54,248 nt of DNA from Actinomycetes bacterium (GCA_025463865.1 JAODBH010000148.1:1-54248), one strand, 5' to 3'; counted from the first letter of the stretch, positions 8,056 to 16,907 are shown. A program made the numbers and translations. Notes: a model not told the origin generated them from the sequence alone.

Positions 8056-8061
8056 ATTCTA
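8056..8061 (-). promoter_or_regulatory. -10 box TAGAAT of carD
   Basis: TAGAAT preceded by TGG on the minus strand. Predicted initiation near 8049 gives a leader of about 20 nt that contains the GAGGAG ribosome-binding site. No good -35 is visible. Confidence 0.5.
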
Positions 8062-8138
8062 CCAGAGCGTCCCGGATCGCCCTCCGGCACCCTCCGGGCC
8101 TATCGCGCCCACTCCGGGAAGGTCTCCCGGACGCCGGT

Positions 8139-8144
8139 TAGTCT
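8139..8144 (+). promoter_or_regulatory. -10-like TAGTCT upstream of the Crp-family gene
   Basis: TAGTCT about 30 bp before the ATG at 8175 would give a short leader carrying GGAGG 9 nt before the start. carD and this regulator therefore diverge from a shared 144-bp control region. Confidence 0.35.
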
Positions 8145-8174
8145 CCGGATCCGACCTCACGGAGGCCGCGATCC

Positions 8175-8840
8175 ATGGCCGAACGCCGGCTCCACAACAT
8201 CCAATCGATGGCGCACTACCTCGAGCCCTCCGTCCAGGAGCGCCTCGCCGCGACGACCGCCCGGCACCGGTACTCCCGCAACCAGACGGTGTTCGTGGAA
8301 GGTGACGCGAGCGAGAGCCTCTACATCGTCATCGAGGGCCGGGTTGCGATCGCCACCCACTCGGGCGACGGACGTGAGACCGTCGTGGCCGTACTCGGCC
8401 CGAGCGGTCTGTTCGGCGACCTCGGCCTGTTCGACGGCGGCCGCCGCGCCGCGGAGGCCCGGGCGCTGATGGACACCCTGGTCGTCGAAGTGCCGTACGA
8501 GCCCATCCTCGCGGTGATGCAGGAGAACCCGAGCCTGCTCTGGAACGTCATCCGGATGCTGGCCCAACGGGTCCGGGCCACCGACGAGGCTCTGGCCGAC
8601 ACCGTCTTCCTCGACGTGCCGGCTCGGACCGCGAAGCGGCTCCTCGAGCTCTCGGACGGGGCCGACGACTTCAAGCTGCCGATCACCCAGGAGGAGCTCG
8701 CGGGGATGGTCGGCGCGTCCCGCGAGCGGGTGAACAAGGCCCTGGCCCTGTTCGTGAAGCTCGGCTGGCTGAAGGTCTCGGGACGGAACCGCTACCGCAT
8801 CATCGACCGGGCCGCGATCGCCCAACGCGCGGTCAGCTAG
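8175..8840 (+). CDS. Crp/Fnr family transcriptional regulator
   Basis: 221 residues. An N-terminal cyclic-nucleotide-binding beta-roll (about 20-130) has the phosphate-binding cassette region FGDLGLFDGGRRAAEARAL, followed by a long dimerisation helix and a C-terminal winged helix-turn-helix (about 150-215), with ITQEELAGMVGASRERVNKALALF as the helix-turn-helix (the ELA..xG.SRExV signature). The cassette keeps the Gly-Asp and Arg pattern of cNMP binders (the Glu of GELA is Asp here), so cAMP or a related ligand is plausible but unproven. There are no Fnr-type N-terminal cysteines. A GGAGG site 9 nt upstream fixes the ATG. Divergent from carD, convergent with the hydrolase gene. Confidence 0.93.
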   Translation: MAERRLHNIQSMAHYLEPSVQERLAATTARHRYSRNQTVFVEGDASESLYIVIEGRVAIATHSGDGRETVVAVLGPSGLFGDLGLFDGGRRAAEARALMDTLVVEVPYEPILAVMQENPSLLWNVIRMLAQRVRATDEALADTVFLDVPARTAKRLLELSDGADDFKLPITQEELAGMVGASRERVNKALALFVKLGWLKVSGRNRYRIIDRAAIAQRAVS

Positions 8841-8870
8841 CGGCGCGCTCCACCCGCCGCGGCCGCCCGG

Positions 8871-9620
8871 TCAGAGTCGGTCCGCGTCGGCACCGAGGAA
8901 CGTGAGGATGCGACGCCAAGCGTCGACCGCGTCGTCGGGGCGGTGGGTCGGGCGCTCCGGAGCGTGGATGAAACCGTGCCGGGCCTCGGGATAGACGACG
9001 ATCTCGCAGTCGGGCCGATCGCTCCACGCCTCGCGCAGGGCCTCGATGTCGGCCGGGGGCGTGAAGTCGTCCTGGCCGCCGAGGATCGCGATCGTGGGGC
9101 ACACGTCCGCCGCGTGGTCCAACGGCTCCGACTGTCCGGGTCCACGCCAGCGTTCCGGAACCCGGATCATCCCGTAGCAGTCGACCGCACGGTCGAACCG
9201 GCCCTGGGCCGCGGCCTTGAGCGTGTACATGCCACCGAAGCAGAAGCCGAGCATCGCCACGGTGGCGACGTCGTCGTGCACCACGAGGTGGTCGGCCGCG
9301 CGAGCCAACGCGGCGAGCTGCTCGGCGTCGACCAGGTCGCGTACCGCCGCCGTGTGCCCGTCGGCGTCGAGCTGCGCCCGCTCCTCCGGATCGATGGTGA
9401 AGAACGGCTCGATCGCGCAGACCGCGAGGCCGCGGCTCGCGAGCCGGCGGGCGATCTCCTCGGCCTCGGCGGTGAGCCCGTTGATGTCGGGGTGCAGCAC
9501 GAGGCCGCCGACCGGCATGCCTTCGGGACGGGCGTGGAAGGCGGGCACCTCGTCGACGTCGAGCTTCAACGTCAACGATTCGGATTCGACGTCCTGACGG
9601 CCCTCGCGTAAACGCCCCAT
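8871..9620 (-). CDS. Dienelactone hydrolase family protein
   Basis: 249-residue alpha/beta hydrolase of the dienelactone hydrolase family. The nucleophile elbow is GFCFGG (Cys in place of Ser, as in true dienelactone hydrolases); a likely acid is the Asp in ILGGQDDFTP, and the His lies in EARHGF near the C-terminus, giving a Cys-Asp-His triad. The substrate is unknown; the family acts on cyclic lactones and related esters. ATG 9620 lies 7 nt after a TACCTT hexamer, which marks the true start although the frame stays open upstream through disA. It lies downstream of disA on the same strand, with only 20 bp between. Confidence 0.88.
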   Translation of the reverse strand: MGRLREGRQDVESESLTLKLDVDEVPAFHARPEGMPVGGLVLHPDINGLTAEAEEIARRLASRGLAVCAIEPFFTIDPEERAQLDADGHTAAVRDLVDAEQLAALARAADHLVVHDDVATVAMLGFCFGGMYTLKAAAQGRFDRAVDCYGMIRVPERWRGPGQSEPLDHAADVCPTIAILGGQDDFTPPADIEALREAWSDRPDCEIVVYPEARHGFIHAPERPTHRPDDAVDAWRRILTFLGADADRL

Positions 9621-9627
9621 GCTCCGG

Positions 9628-9633
9628 AAGGTA
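9628..9633 (-). promoter_or_regulatory. -10 hexamer TACCTT of the dienelactone hydrolase gene (leaderless)
   Basis: TACCTT on the minus strand ends 7 nt before the ATG in the short gap after disA. There is no room for a separate ribosome-binding site, so a leaderless message is likely. Confidence 0.4.
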
Positions 9634-9640
9634 GCGCGCG

Positions 9641-10708
9641 CTACGCGTACCGCTCGAGGATCGACGACTCCGCCAAGCGCGCGAGACCGTCCTTGATCGC
9701 CCGAGCGCGGGCCTCGCCGACCCCTTCGACCTCCACCAGGTCGGCGACGCTCGCTCGGAGGATCTTGTGCAGCGTGCCGAAGCGTTCGACCACGCGGTCG
9801 GCGACCGGGTCGGGCAGCCGCGGGATCTTGTGCAGCAGCCGGTAGCCGCGGGGCTGGAGGACCGTGTCGAGGCCGGACTCCAACGGAAGCCGCAGGATCT
9901 CGGCCACGAGCTCGAGGTCGAGGATCCGATCGGTGGTCAGCATGCCGAGCCCGTCCATCACCTCGTGCACGTGCTCGTCGGAGCCGTCGACGAAGTAGTC
10001 GCGGGCCACCAGGCGGCGGTCGTCGGAGACGCCCATGAAGAGCTCTTCGAGTTGGAGCAGCACCAGGCGGCCGTCGGAGCCGAGCTCGACCACGTAGCCC
10101 CGGATCTCCTCCGCGATGCGCCGGACCATCTCGGCCCGCTGCAGCACGGTGGTCACGTCGCGCACCGTCACGAGGTCCTCGACCTCGAGCGCCGACAGCG
10201 CGGTGCTGACCGACGCGAGCCGCGTCTTGTAGCGCTCGAGGATCTGCAGCGCCTGGTCGGCCCGGGCGAGGACCCGCGGGATCGGCTCGAGCGTGCGGTT
10301 GAGACCGCTGCGGTGGATGGCCACGACGGCCATGTCCTCCGACACGGTGATCACCGGCACGTCGATCTGCCGCGCGACCCGTTCGGCGGTGCGGTGACGG
10401 GTGCCGGTCTCGGAAGTGACGATGTTGGGGTCGGGGACGAGGTGGACGTTGGCCCGGGCGATGCGCGAGCAGTCGCCCGCCAGGATGATGGCGCCGTCCA
10501 TCTTCGCCAGCTCCGACAGCCGCTGGGGTGAGAACTCCGCGTCGAGGAGGAAGCCTCCTGAACACACGTTGAGGACCTCGGGGGTGTCACCGACGACGAT
10601 CAACGCGCCCATCCGGGCGTGCAGGATCCGGTCGAGCCCCTCGCGGAGCGGTGTGCCCGGCGCGACCAGCCGCAGGGCGGCGAGCATCGCTTCGTTCCGG
10701 GGCGGCAT
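9641..10708 (-). CDS. disA: DNA integrity scanning protein, diadenylate cyclase
   Basis: 355 residues. DisA makes cyclic di-AMP from two ATP and scans DNA for branched structures. The N-terminal DAC domain carries the DGA motif (71-73, in KMDGAIILAGD) and the RHR motif (104-106, in GTRHRTAER), both needed for activity. A central helical linker follows, and a C-terminal helix-hairpin-helix DNA-binding domain has LVEVEGVGEARARAIKDGLARL. Everything expected is present, so it should be active. ATG 10708 agrees with the mycobacterial N-terminus. It lies downstream of radA on the same strand, the usual pairing, with a 140-bp gap holding a possible promoter. Its product is a known controller of potassium transport, relevant to the KimA-like gene at 49.9 kb. 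Confidence 0.96.
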   Translation of the reverse strand: MPPRNEAMLAALRLVAPGTPLREGLDRILHARMGALIVVGDTPEVLNVCSGGFLLDAEFSPQRLSELAKMDGAIILAGDCSRIARANVHLVPDPNIVTSETGTRHRTAERVARQIDVPVITVSEDMAVVAIHRSGLNRTLEPIPRVLARADQALQILERYKTRLASVSTALSALEVEDLVTVRDVTTVLQRAEMVRRIAEEIRGYVVELGSDGRLVLLQLEELFMGVSDDRRLVARDYFVDGSDEHVHEVMDGLGMLTTDRILDLELVAEILRLPLESGLDTVLQPRGYRLLHKIPRLPDPVADRVVERFGTLHKILRASVADLVEVEGVGEARARAIKDGLARLAESSILERYA

Positions 10709-10784
10709 CTGCACCGCACGCTCCGATTCGGTGGACGGGAGACCCGATGCCGGGCCTCGTTTCGGTACGGTGGAGAGTGCCGCA

Positions 10785-10790
10785 AGGCTA
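10785..10790 (-). promoter_or_regulatory. Possible -10 TAGCCT in the radA-disA gap
   Basis: TAGCCT on the minus strand, 76 bp before the disA ATG, would give a leader of about 70 nt. The hexamer is of the local type, but nothing else supports it. Confidence 0.25.
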
Positions 10791-10848
10791 GTCGTGGCGC
10801 GCCGGATCGACGCCTTCGACTCGCACCGTGAGCCGGGGTCGCGGCCGC

Positions 10849-12225
10849 TCAATCACCCGGCACGAGACCCGCAGCCGCCAACGCTTCCGAGAGCGTCGCG
10901 CAGCGGACGATCACCATCGACTCGACCTCCGGGGTGGACGGCGGCCCGATGGCGCGCCGGAAGCCGAGCCGGGCCGCCTCGGACAGCCGGCGCCCGGTCT
11001 GCTGCACCTGGCGCAGCTCGCCACCGAGGCCGACCTCGCCGATCACCACGGTGTCGGAGGCGACGGGCCGATCGACGTGGGCCGACGCGACTGCCAACGC
11101 GGTCGCCAGATCGGCGCCCGCCTCGTTGACGCGCACTCCGCCCGCGACGCTCGCGTAGACGTCGGCGCCCACGACGCTGAGTCCGGCGCGCTGCTCCAGC
11201 ACCGCGAGCAGCAGCGAGAGTCGGCCCGCGTCGAGTCCCTGGGCCGATCGCCTCGGCATGGGCGCGGGTGTCGGCGCGACGAGGGCCTGCACCTCGACGA
11301 GCAGCGGGCGCGCACCCTCGAGCACCGCGGTGACGACCGAGCCGGTGGCCTCGAGTCGGCGATCGGCGAGGAAGAGCTCGGAGGGATCGGCGACGTCGAA
11401 GAGGCCGGACTCGCGCATCTCGAACAGACCGAGCTCCTGGGTGGACCCGAAGCGGTGCTTGAGCGCGTGCAGCATGCGCAGCGCGTGGTGCCGGTCACCC
11501 TCGAACTGCAGCACCGTGTCGACGATGTGCTCGAGCAGCCGCGGCCCCGCGAGGTTGCCGTCCTTGGTGACGTGTCCGACCAGCAGGGTGGTGATGCTTC
11601 GATCCTTTGCGAGGCGCACCAGCTGTTGCGCGCACGCGCGCACTTGGCTCGGCGAGCCGGGCGTGCCCGGCGACTCCGGGTCGAAGACCGTCTGGATGGA
11701 GTCGACCGCGAGCACTTGGGGCTCGTTCTCGGTCACGTGCGCGATCAGGTTCGGCAGCATCGTGTCGGCGACGACGAGCAGCCCGTCGGAGAGGGCGCCG
11801 AGACGTTGCGCGCGGAGGCGCACCTGCTCGCACGACTCCTCCGCACAGACCAGCAGGCACCGCACGCCGCGCCGGGCGAGATCACCGAGCGCCTGCAACA
11901 ACAGCGTGCTCTTGCCCATCCCGGGCTCTCCACCGATCAGGGTGACCGAACCGGGCACCAGCCCGCCACCGAGCACCCGGTCGAGCTCGCCGATGCCGGT
12001 GGACCGGACCGTGGCGCCGACGGGATCCACCGCGGTGATCGGGACGGGACGCTCGGCGCCGGCCGGGAGCACCGCGACCGTCCGGACACCGGCTCCCGAC
12101 GCCGCCGTCGCGTCCGACTCCTCCACGAGGGATCCCCACTCCTCGCACTCGGGGCAGCGGCCCAGCCAGCGCGGCGACATCGCCCCGCACTCTCGACATC
12201 GGTGGATCGTGCGGACCTTGGCCAC
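10849..12225 (-). CDS. radA: DNA repair protein RadA (Sms)
   Basis: 458 residues. RadA drives branch migration during recombination. Domains: N-terminal C4 zinc finger (CRECGAMSPRWLGRCPEC), RecA-like ATPase with Walker A GEPGMGKST and the AVDSIQT Walker B region, the RadA-specific motif (here KHRFGSTQELGLFEM, His in place of Asn in KNRFG), and a C-terminal Lon-protease-like domain (SLLLAVLEQRAGLSVVGADVYASVAGG). The start is placed at GTG 12225, 7 nt after TAGGGT, giving VAKVRTIHRCREC; a GTG three codons earlier is less likely because it would fall inside that promoter. It lies upstream of disA, as in many Gram-positive genomes. Confidence 0.95.
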   Translation of the reverse strand: MAKVRTIHRCRECGAMSPRWLGRCPECEEWGSLVEESDATAASGAGVRTVAVLPAGAERPVPITAVDPVGATVRSTGIGELDRVLGGGLVPGSVTLIGGEPGMGKSTLLLQALGDLARRGVRCLLVCAEESCEQVRLRAQRLGALSDGLLVVADTMLPNLIAHVTENEPQVLAVDSIQTVFDPESPGTPGSPSQVRACAQQLVRLAKDRSITTLLVGHVTKDGNLAGPRLLEHIVDTVLQFEGDRHHALRMLHALKHRFGSTQELGLFEMRESGLFDVADPSELFLADRRLEATGSVVTAVLEGARPLLVEVQALVAPTPAPMPRRSAQGLDAGRLSLLLAVLEQRAGLSVVGADVYASVAGGVRVNEAGADLATALAVASAHVDRPVASDTVVIGEVGLGGELRQVQQTGRRLSEAARLGFRRAIGPPSTPEVESMVIVRCATLSEALAAAGLVPGD

Positions 12226-12232
12226 GGAGGTC

Positions 12233-12238
12233 ACCCTA
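12233..12238 (-). promoter_or_regulatory. -10 hexamer TAGGGT of radA (leaderless)
   Basis: TAGGGT on the minus strand ends 7 nt before GTG 12225; the same hexamer precedes the ORF at 43523. It decides between the two candidate GTG starts of radA. Confidence 0.4.
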
Positions 12239-12255
12239 CTGACGGCGTACGACGA

Positions 12256-13014
12256 CTACGGGAGCTCGGACGCGCGGCTGCGCCTGCCGGCGCGGCGCCG
12301 CAACACCCGGATCTCCCCGGCCACCAGCAGCGCGAGGCCGAGGAAGCCGATGACCACCGCGGCGACGAGCAACGCGACGCGGGTCCGGTCGCTGCGATCG
12401 GCGCGCAGATGGAGCACCCGCACCTGCCCGGGCTTCGCGGTGACCGCGGCGCTCGAGCCGGGGACCGATGCGGTCGCGCCCACCCGCAGTGCGGCGCGCA
12501 GGTCGGCGTCGAGCGCGCTCTGGACGACCGCGGGGTCGACCTGCTGCGCCCGGAGCCGCGCGACGAGCTCCGCGTCGTCGGTCAGGTGCGTGCCGACATT
12601 GCGGAGGTCGACCGTGCCGTCGACCCGCCACTTCACGCTGAGGGCCGACGCGTCGCGCGTCGCGCGGAACCCGCGCAACGGTCCGTTCGCTCCGTTGAGC
12701 TCGGCGACGATCGACGTCACCGCCTTTGGGCGCGTGAACGGCTTCTCCAGTTGGATCGACGCCCCCTGGGCGGTGCGCCTCCAGGGCCCGACGTGCCAAC
12801 CCGACGCGGCGAGATCGGTAAGCCGGATCCGGTCCTCGAGCTTCCCGCCGCCGACCTCGGCGCGCGCCACCGCGTCGGCGTCGAGCCGCACGGTCGCGAC
12901 CACCGCCCCGCTCCCGTCCGACCGCATGCGCACCGCGACCGTGGCGTCGATCTGACAACCCGCGAGCGCCAGCACCGCGACCGACAGCAACAGGAACAGC
13001 AGGACACGGCGCAT
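12256..13014 (-). CDS. LppM-like (DUF3153) lipoprotein with C-terminal membrane anchor
   Basis: 252 residues. A lipoprotein signal peptide ends LAGC (Cys at residue 19), followed by QIDATVAVRMRSDGSGAVVATVRLDADAV, the characteristic opening of LppM/DUF3153 proteins, and a beta-rich extracytoplasmic domain. A transmembrane segment (about 215-237) and a basic tail (RVLRRRAGRRSR) close the protein. It should be anchored in the envelope at both ends. Mycobacterial LppM affects cell-wall lipoglycans; whether that holds here is unknown. ATG 13014 is the first start before the signal peptide. It lies between the clpC terminator and radA on the same strand. Confidence 0.85.
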   Translation of the reverse strand: MRRVLLFLLLSVAVLALAGCQIDATVAVRMRSDGSGAVVATVRLDADAVARAEVGGGKLEDRIRLTDLAASGWHVGPWRRTAQGASIQLEKPFTRPKAVTSIVAELNGANGPLRGFRATRDASALSVKWRVDGTVDLRNVGTHLTDDAELVARLRAQQVDPAVVQSALDADLRAALRVGATASVPGSSAAVTAKPGQVRVLHLRADRSDRTRVALLVAAVVIGFLGLALLVAGEIRVLRRRAGRRSRASELP

Positions 13015-13049
13015 CGGCCCGGGAGTCTGGCACGCGAGGTCGCGCGCGA

Positions 13050-13077
13050 ACGGGCCGCCCCCGAAGGAGCGGCCCGT
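13050..13077 (-). terminator. Strong hairpin terminator after clpC (UUCG tetraloop)
   Basis: On the minus strand ACGGGCCGCTCC and GGGGCGGCCCGT form a 12-bp stem (one G-U) closed by a TTCG tetraloop, 28 nt after the clpC stop. An unusually stable hairpin; no U-tract follows, which is normal for high-GC actinobacteria. Confidence 0.7.
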
Positions 13078-13105
13078 GGTGCGTGCATGTGCGTCGGGTG
13101 GAACC

Positions 13106-15592
13106 TCAGTCGGTTCCGGTTCCGGCGAGCTCGACCGGAGGCGGCTGCAGACCGACCTCGACCCGGAACACGATCTCTCCGTTGGCCACGTCGGCGACGA
13201 TGGTCTCACCGGCGTGGAACTCCTTCCAGAGGATCCGCTCCGAGAGGGGGTTCTCGATCAACCGCTGGATCGCCCGGCGCAACGGCCGTGCTCCCAGCTG
13301 GGCGTCGTACCCCTCCTTGGCGAGGAACGCCTTGGCCTCGTCGGTGAGATCGAGGGCCAGACCCTGGCTCTCGAGCTGCGTCCGCACCCGCTTCAGCAGC
13401 AGGTCGACGATCTCGACGACCTGATCCTGCGTGAGCTCACCAAAGACGATGGTCTCGTCGATCCGGTTCAGGAACTCGGGCCGGAAGTGCTTCTTCAGCG
13501 CCTCCATGGCCTTTTCCTTCATCTTCTCGTAGTTCACCGCGGAGTCGGCGTTGCCGAAACCGATGACCGCCTTGCGGAGGTCGGCGGTGCCGAGGTTGCT
13601 CGTCATGATGATCACGGTGTTCTTGAAGTCGATCGTCCGACCCTGTGCGTCGGTGAGGTGACCGTCTTCGAGCACCTGCAGGAAGCTGTTGAACACGAGC
13701 GGGTGCGCCTTCTCGATCTCGTCGAGCAGGACCACCGAGAACGGCTTGCGCCGCACGGCCTCCGTGAGCTGTCCGCCCTCGTCGTACCCGACGAAGCCGG
13801 GAGGCGAGCCGAACAGCCGCGACACCGTGTGCGAGTCCATGTACTCGCTCATGTCGAGCTGGATCATGGCGCTCTCGTCACCGAAGAGGAACTCGGCGAG
13901 CGTCTTGGCGAGCTCGGTCTTCCCGACGCCTGACGGGCCGAGGAAGATGAACGAGCCCGAAGGCCGCTTGGGGTCCTTGAGTCCGGACCGGGTCCGGCGG
14001 ATCGCCTGCGAGAGCACCTTGACGGCATCGTGCTGGCCGATGATCCGCTTGTGCAGCTCGTCCTCCATGCGTAGGAGCTTGGCGGTCTCCTCCTCGGTGA
14101 GCTTGTAGACGGGGATGCCCGTCCACAGCGCGAGGACCTCGGCGATCGACTCCTCGTTCACCTCGTTGAAGAGATCGACGCCCTCGGCGCGCCACTCGGA
14201 CTCCTTGGACGTCCGCTGGTCGAGCAGCTCCTTCTCGCGGTCGCGGAGCTTGGCCGCGCGCTCGAACTGCTGCCCTTCGATCGCCGCTTCCTTGTCGGTG
14301 CGCACCACCGCGATCTCGTCCTCGAGCTCGCGGTAGTCGGGCGGTGCCTGCATGCGACGGATGCGCAGGCGCGAACCCGCTTCGTCGATGAGGTCGATCG
14401 CCTTGTCCGGCAGGTGGCGGTCGGAGATGTAGCGGTCGGCGAGGTTGGCCGCGGCGACGATCGCCTGGTCGGTGATCGAGACCCGGTGGTGCGCCTCGTA
14501 CTTGTCGCGGAGGCCCTTCAGGATCTCGATCGTGTGGGCGACCGACGGCTCCTCGACCTTGATCGGCTGGAAGCGACGCTCGAGCGCGGCGTCCTTCTCG
14601 AGGTGCTTGCGGTACTCGTCGAGGGTGGTGGCTCCGATCGTCTGGAGCTCACCGCGGGCGAGCATCGGCTTGAGGATGCTCGCGGCGTCGATGGCACCTT
14701 CGGCCGCGCCGGCCCCGACGAGCGTGTGCAGCTCGTCGATGAAGAGGATGATGTCGCCGCGGGTGCGGATCTCCTTCAGCACCTTCTTCAGGCGCTCCTC
14801 GAAGTCGCCGCGGTACCGGGAGCCGGCCACCAACGCACCCAGGTCGAGGGTGTAGAGCTGCTTGCCGGTGAGCGTCTCCGGCACATCGCCGGACACGATG
14901 TCCTGGGCGAGGCCCTCGACGATGGCGGTCTTGCCGACGCCGGGCTCACCGATGAGGACGGGGTTGTTCTTGGTGCGCCGCGACAGGACCTGCATCACGC
15001 GCTCGATCTCCTTCGAGCGGCCGATCACAGGGTCGAGCTTCTTGTCTCTGGCGAGCTGGGTCAGGTTGCGCCCGAACTGGTCGAGCACGAGCGAGCCACC
15101 CGGCGCGCTCTCGCCCGTGGCGCCGGCACCGGTCTGCGCGGCTTCCTTGCCACCGCTGTAGCCGGAGAGCAGCTGGATCACCTGCTGGCGGACGCGGGAC
15201 AGATCGGCGCCCAGCTTGACGAGCACCTGCGCGGCGACGCCCTCACCCTCGCGGATGAGCCCGAGCAGGATGTGCTCGGTGCCGATGTAGTTGTGGCCGA
15301 GCTGCAGCGCCTCGCGGAGGCTCAGCTCGAGGACCTTCTTGGCCCGCGGGGTGAACGGGATGTGACCCGACGGGGCCGCCCCGCCGTGGCCGATGATCTC
15401 CTCGACCTGGGCGCGCACGGCCTCGAGCGAGATGCCGAGCGACTCGAGCGCCTTCGCGGCGACACCCTCACCCTCGTGGATGAGGCCCAGCAGGATGTGC
15501 TCGGTGCCGATGTAGTTGTGATTGAGCAGGCGCGCTTCCTCTTGCGCCAGCACGACAACGCGACGGGCTCGGTCAGTGAAGCGTTCGAACAC
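13106..15592 (-). CDS. clpC: ATP-dependent Clp protease ATP-binding subunit ClpC
   Basis: 828-residue Hsp100 unfoldase that feeds substrates to ClpP. Two Clp_N repeats (1-145: [20 protein letters not shown]..., then the repeated [13 protein letters not shown]), AAA-1 with Walker [10 protein letters not shown], a UVR middle region (about 420-455, with [16 protein letters not shown]), AAA-2 with GPSGVGKTE, and the D2-small domain ending in [18 protein letters not shown]. The UVR segment and overall length identify ClpC rather than ClpB or ClpA. The ATG is at the family start. A possible -10 (TAGAAT) lies about 90 bp upstream, and a strong hairpin follows. A single-gene unit divergent from the prenyl synthetase. 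Confidence 0.97.
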   Translation of the reverse strand: MFERFTDRARRVVVLAQEEARLLNHNYIGTEHILLGLIHEGEGVAAKALESLGISLEAVRAQVEEIIGHGGAAPSGHIPFTPRAKKVLELSLREALQLGHNYIGTEHILLGLIREGEGVAAQVLVKLGADLSRVRQQVIQLLSGYSGGKEAAQTGAGATGESAPGGSLVLDQFGRNLTQLARDKKLDPVIGRSKEIERVMQVLSRRTKNNPVLIGEPGVGKTAIVEGLAQDIVSGDVPETLTGKQLYTLDLGALVAGSRYRGDFEERLKKVLKEIRTRGDIILFIDELHTLVGAGAAEGAIDAASILKPMLARGELQTIGATTLDEYRKHLEKDAALERRFQPIKVEEPSVAHTIEILKGLRDKYEAHHRVSITDQAIVAAANLADRYISDRHLPDKAIDLIDEAGSRLRIRRMQAPPDYRELEDEIAVVRTDKEAAIEGQQFERAAKLRDREKELLDQRTSKESEWRAEGVDLFNEVNEESIAEVLALWTGIPVYKLTEEETAKLLRMEDELHKRIIGQHDAVKVLSQAIRRTRSGLKDPKRPSGSFIFLGPSGVGKTELAKTLAEFLFGDESAMIQLDMSEYMDSHTVSRLFGSPPGFVGYDEGGQLTEAVRRKPFSVVLLDEIEKAHPLVFNSFLQVLEDGHLTDAQGRTIDFKNTVIIMTSNLGTADLRKAVIGFGNADSAVNYEKMKEKAMEALKKHFRPEFLNRIDETIVFGELTQDQVVEIVDLLLKRVRTQLESQGLALDLTDEAKAFLAKEGYDAQLGARPLRRAIQRLIENPLSERILWKEFHAGETIVADVANGEIVFRVEVGLQPPPVELAGTGTD

Positions 15593-15894
15593 GGTCTCAT
15601 CCGCCTCTCGTGGTGTTCGACGTGGTGGACCTCTCCCAACGATTGCAGCTGAGACGGTTTCCGGACGCCGGGAAAAACGATTCTATCGGCCGGGTGTGAC
15701 TCCGCCCTGCGCGGCCCCGGGGTCTGGACTGGGATCGACGGACCCGGCGCCCGCCTGTAGCCCAACCCGGACACCGGGGGACGTCTCGAATGGAGGGCCC
15801 GGCCGGTCTGGGAACTGAAGGCCTCGAAGGGCGGATTCATTCCCTCGTCACGGAGCGGCAACCCCCGGTTCGGGCCCGGTGCCGACCTTGCCGG
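15593..15894. other. Divergent intergenic region between clpC and prenyl synthetase
   Basis: About 300 bp without a convincing gene. It holds a possible clpC -10 at 15680-15685 and the promoter for the uORF/prenyl synthetase at its right end. I looked for HAIR, CtsR and ClgR boxes and a SigR-type GGGAAT/GTT promoter and found no convincing match. Lsr2, which lies near clpC in mycobacteria, is absent. Confidence 0.5.
15680..15685 (-). promoter_or_regulatory. Possible -10 box TAGAAT of clpC
   Basis: TAGAAT on the minus strand, the same hexamer as at carD, about 90 bp before the clpC ATG. It predicts a leader of roughly 80 nt. No recognisable -35. Confidence 0.4.
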
Positions 15895-15900
15895 TAGCCT
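15895..15900 (+). promoter_or_regulatory. -10 hexamer TAGCCT before the 10-codon uORF
   Basis: TAGCCT ends exactly 6 nt before ATG 15907, so the transcript should begin on the uORF start codon, not on the prenyl synthetase start 29 nt further on. Confidence 0.45.
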
Positions 15901-15906
15901 GCACGG

Positions 15907-15939
15907 ATGACGCCGGCCGGCCCCCGAGACGCCTCGTGA
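15907..15939 (+). CDS. Leaderless upstream mini-ORF coupled to the prenyl synthetase
   Basis: ATG-initiated 10-codon frame encoding MTPAGPRDAS and ending in TGA. Its TGA (15937-15939) overlaps the GTG start of the prenyl synthetase (15936-15938) as GTGA, the geometry of translational coupling. It begins 6 nt after a TAGCCT -10. The peptide has no recognisable function; the likely role is to bring ribosomes from a leaderless 5' end to the internal GTG, which lacks a good Shine-Dalgarno sequence. Very short frames arise easily by chance, so this rests on the coincidence of promoter spacing and the stop/start overlap. Confidence 0.45.
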   Translation: MTPAGPRDAS

Positions 15940-16907
15940 ACCTCGCCGACCTCGGCCTCCCGTCCCTGGTCGGGGACCTGGAGCGGGTGGAGCGGTCCCT
16001 CGACGAGTCGGTCCGCAACCAGAACGCCTACCTCGGCGAAGTGGCGTCCCACCTGCTGGGCGCCGGCGGCAAGCGCCTCCGGCCCGCCCTGTGCCTGGCC
16101 ACCGCCTATGCCGCCGCCGGGCCCGGGGCCGCCCACCCCGACGCCATCACCGGCGCCAGCTCCGTGGAGCTCGTCCACCTCGGCTCGCTCTACCACGACG
16201 ACGTCATCGACGAGGCCGAAACCCGCCGGGGCGTTCCCAGCGTCAACGCCCGGTGGAGCAACATCGTGGCCATCCTGGCCGGCGACTACCTGCTGGCGCG
16301 GGCCTCCTCGCTGGCGGCCTCCCTGGGGGCCGACGTCGCCGCGCTGTTGGCCGCCACGATCGGCGAGCTCTGCCGGGGCCAGGTCCTCGAGCTCCAGCAC
16401 CTCTTCGACACCGGCCGCGACGAGGCCACCTACCTCTCCGCCATCGAAGGGAAGACGGCTTCGCTCTTCGCGACCTCGTGCCGGATCGGCGGCATGGTTT
16501 CGGCCGTGGAGCCGGCCACCCTCGATGCCCTGAGCTCCTTCGGCCACCACCTGGGCATGTGCTTCCAGATCGTCGACGACGTGCTCGACGTGACCGCATC
16601 CGAGGCCGAGCTCGGCAAGCCCTCGGGGAACGATCTCATCGAAGGCGTGTACACGCTGCCCGTGATCTACAGCCTGCGGGACTCGGCCGAGCTGCGGGAG
16701 CTGATCGGTCAGCCGCTCACGCCCGAGGCCAGCGAACGGGCACGGTCCGTGGTCGCGAGCAACGGCGCGGTGGGCGCGGCGCTCGACGTCGCCCGGGCCC
16801 ACGCCAAGCTCGCCGACGAGGCGCTCGCCGGTGCGGCCGGGCTCGACCTCGACGTCTGCGACTCCCTCCGGCGTCTGCTCGACGATCTTCTGATCCGCAC
16901 GGCCTGA
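15936..16907 (+). CDS. Polyprenyl diphosphate synthase (trans-isoprenyl type)
   Basis: About 323 residues. A head-to-tail trans-prenyltransferase extending allylic diphosphates with IPP. Motifs: GGKRLRPAL, the first Asp-rich motif in LVHLGSLYHDDVIDEAETRRG, GDYLLARAS, and the second Asp-rich motif as FQIVDDVLDVTASEAELGKPSGNDL. The residues before the first Asp motif (HLGSLYHDD) are small to medium in size, suggesting a longer-chain product such as a menaquinone side chain; the chain length is inference. The start is taken as GTG 15936, overlapping the uORF stop; an in-frame GTG at 15879 would precede the promoter. It uses products of the MEP pathway encoded by ispDF in this window. Confidence 0.9.
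   Translation: MNLADLGLPSLVGDLERVERSLDESVRNQNAYLGEVASHLLGAGGKRLRPALCLATAYAAAGPGAAHPDAITGASSVELVHLGSLYHDDVIDEAETRRGVPSVNARWSNIVAILAGDYLLARASSLAASLGADVAALLAATIGELCRGQVLELQHLFDTGRDEATYLSAIEGKTASLFATSCRIGGMVSAVEPATLDALSSFGHHLGMCFQIVDDVLDVTASEAELGKPSGNDLIEGVYTLPVIYSLRDSAELRELIGQPLTPEASERARSVVASNGAVGAALDVARAHAKLADEALAGAAGLDLDVCDSLRRLLDDLLIRTA

Noticed and set aside
10828-13347. 839-codon plus-strand frame opposite disA/radA/LppM
   Set aside because: Spans three well-identified minus-strand genes and their gaps; low-complexity His/Arg/Gly composition.
15770-15845. Possible SigR-type promoter (GGGAAT ... GTT) upstream of clpC on the minus strand
   Set aside because: The spacing between GGGAAT and GTT is 23 nt, well over the 16-19 nt of SigR/SigH promoters, and it lies some 200 bp from the gene.
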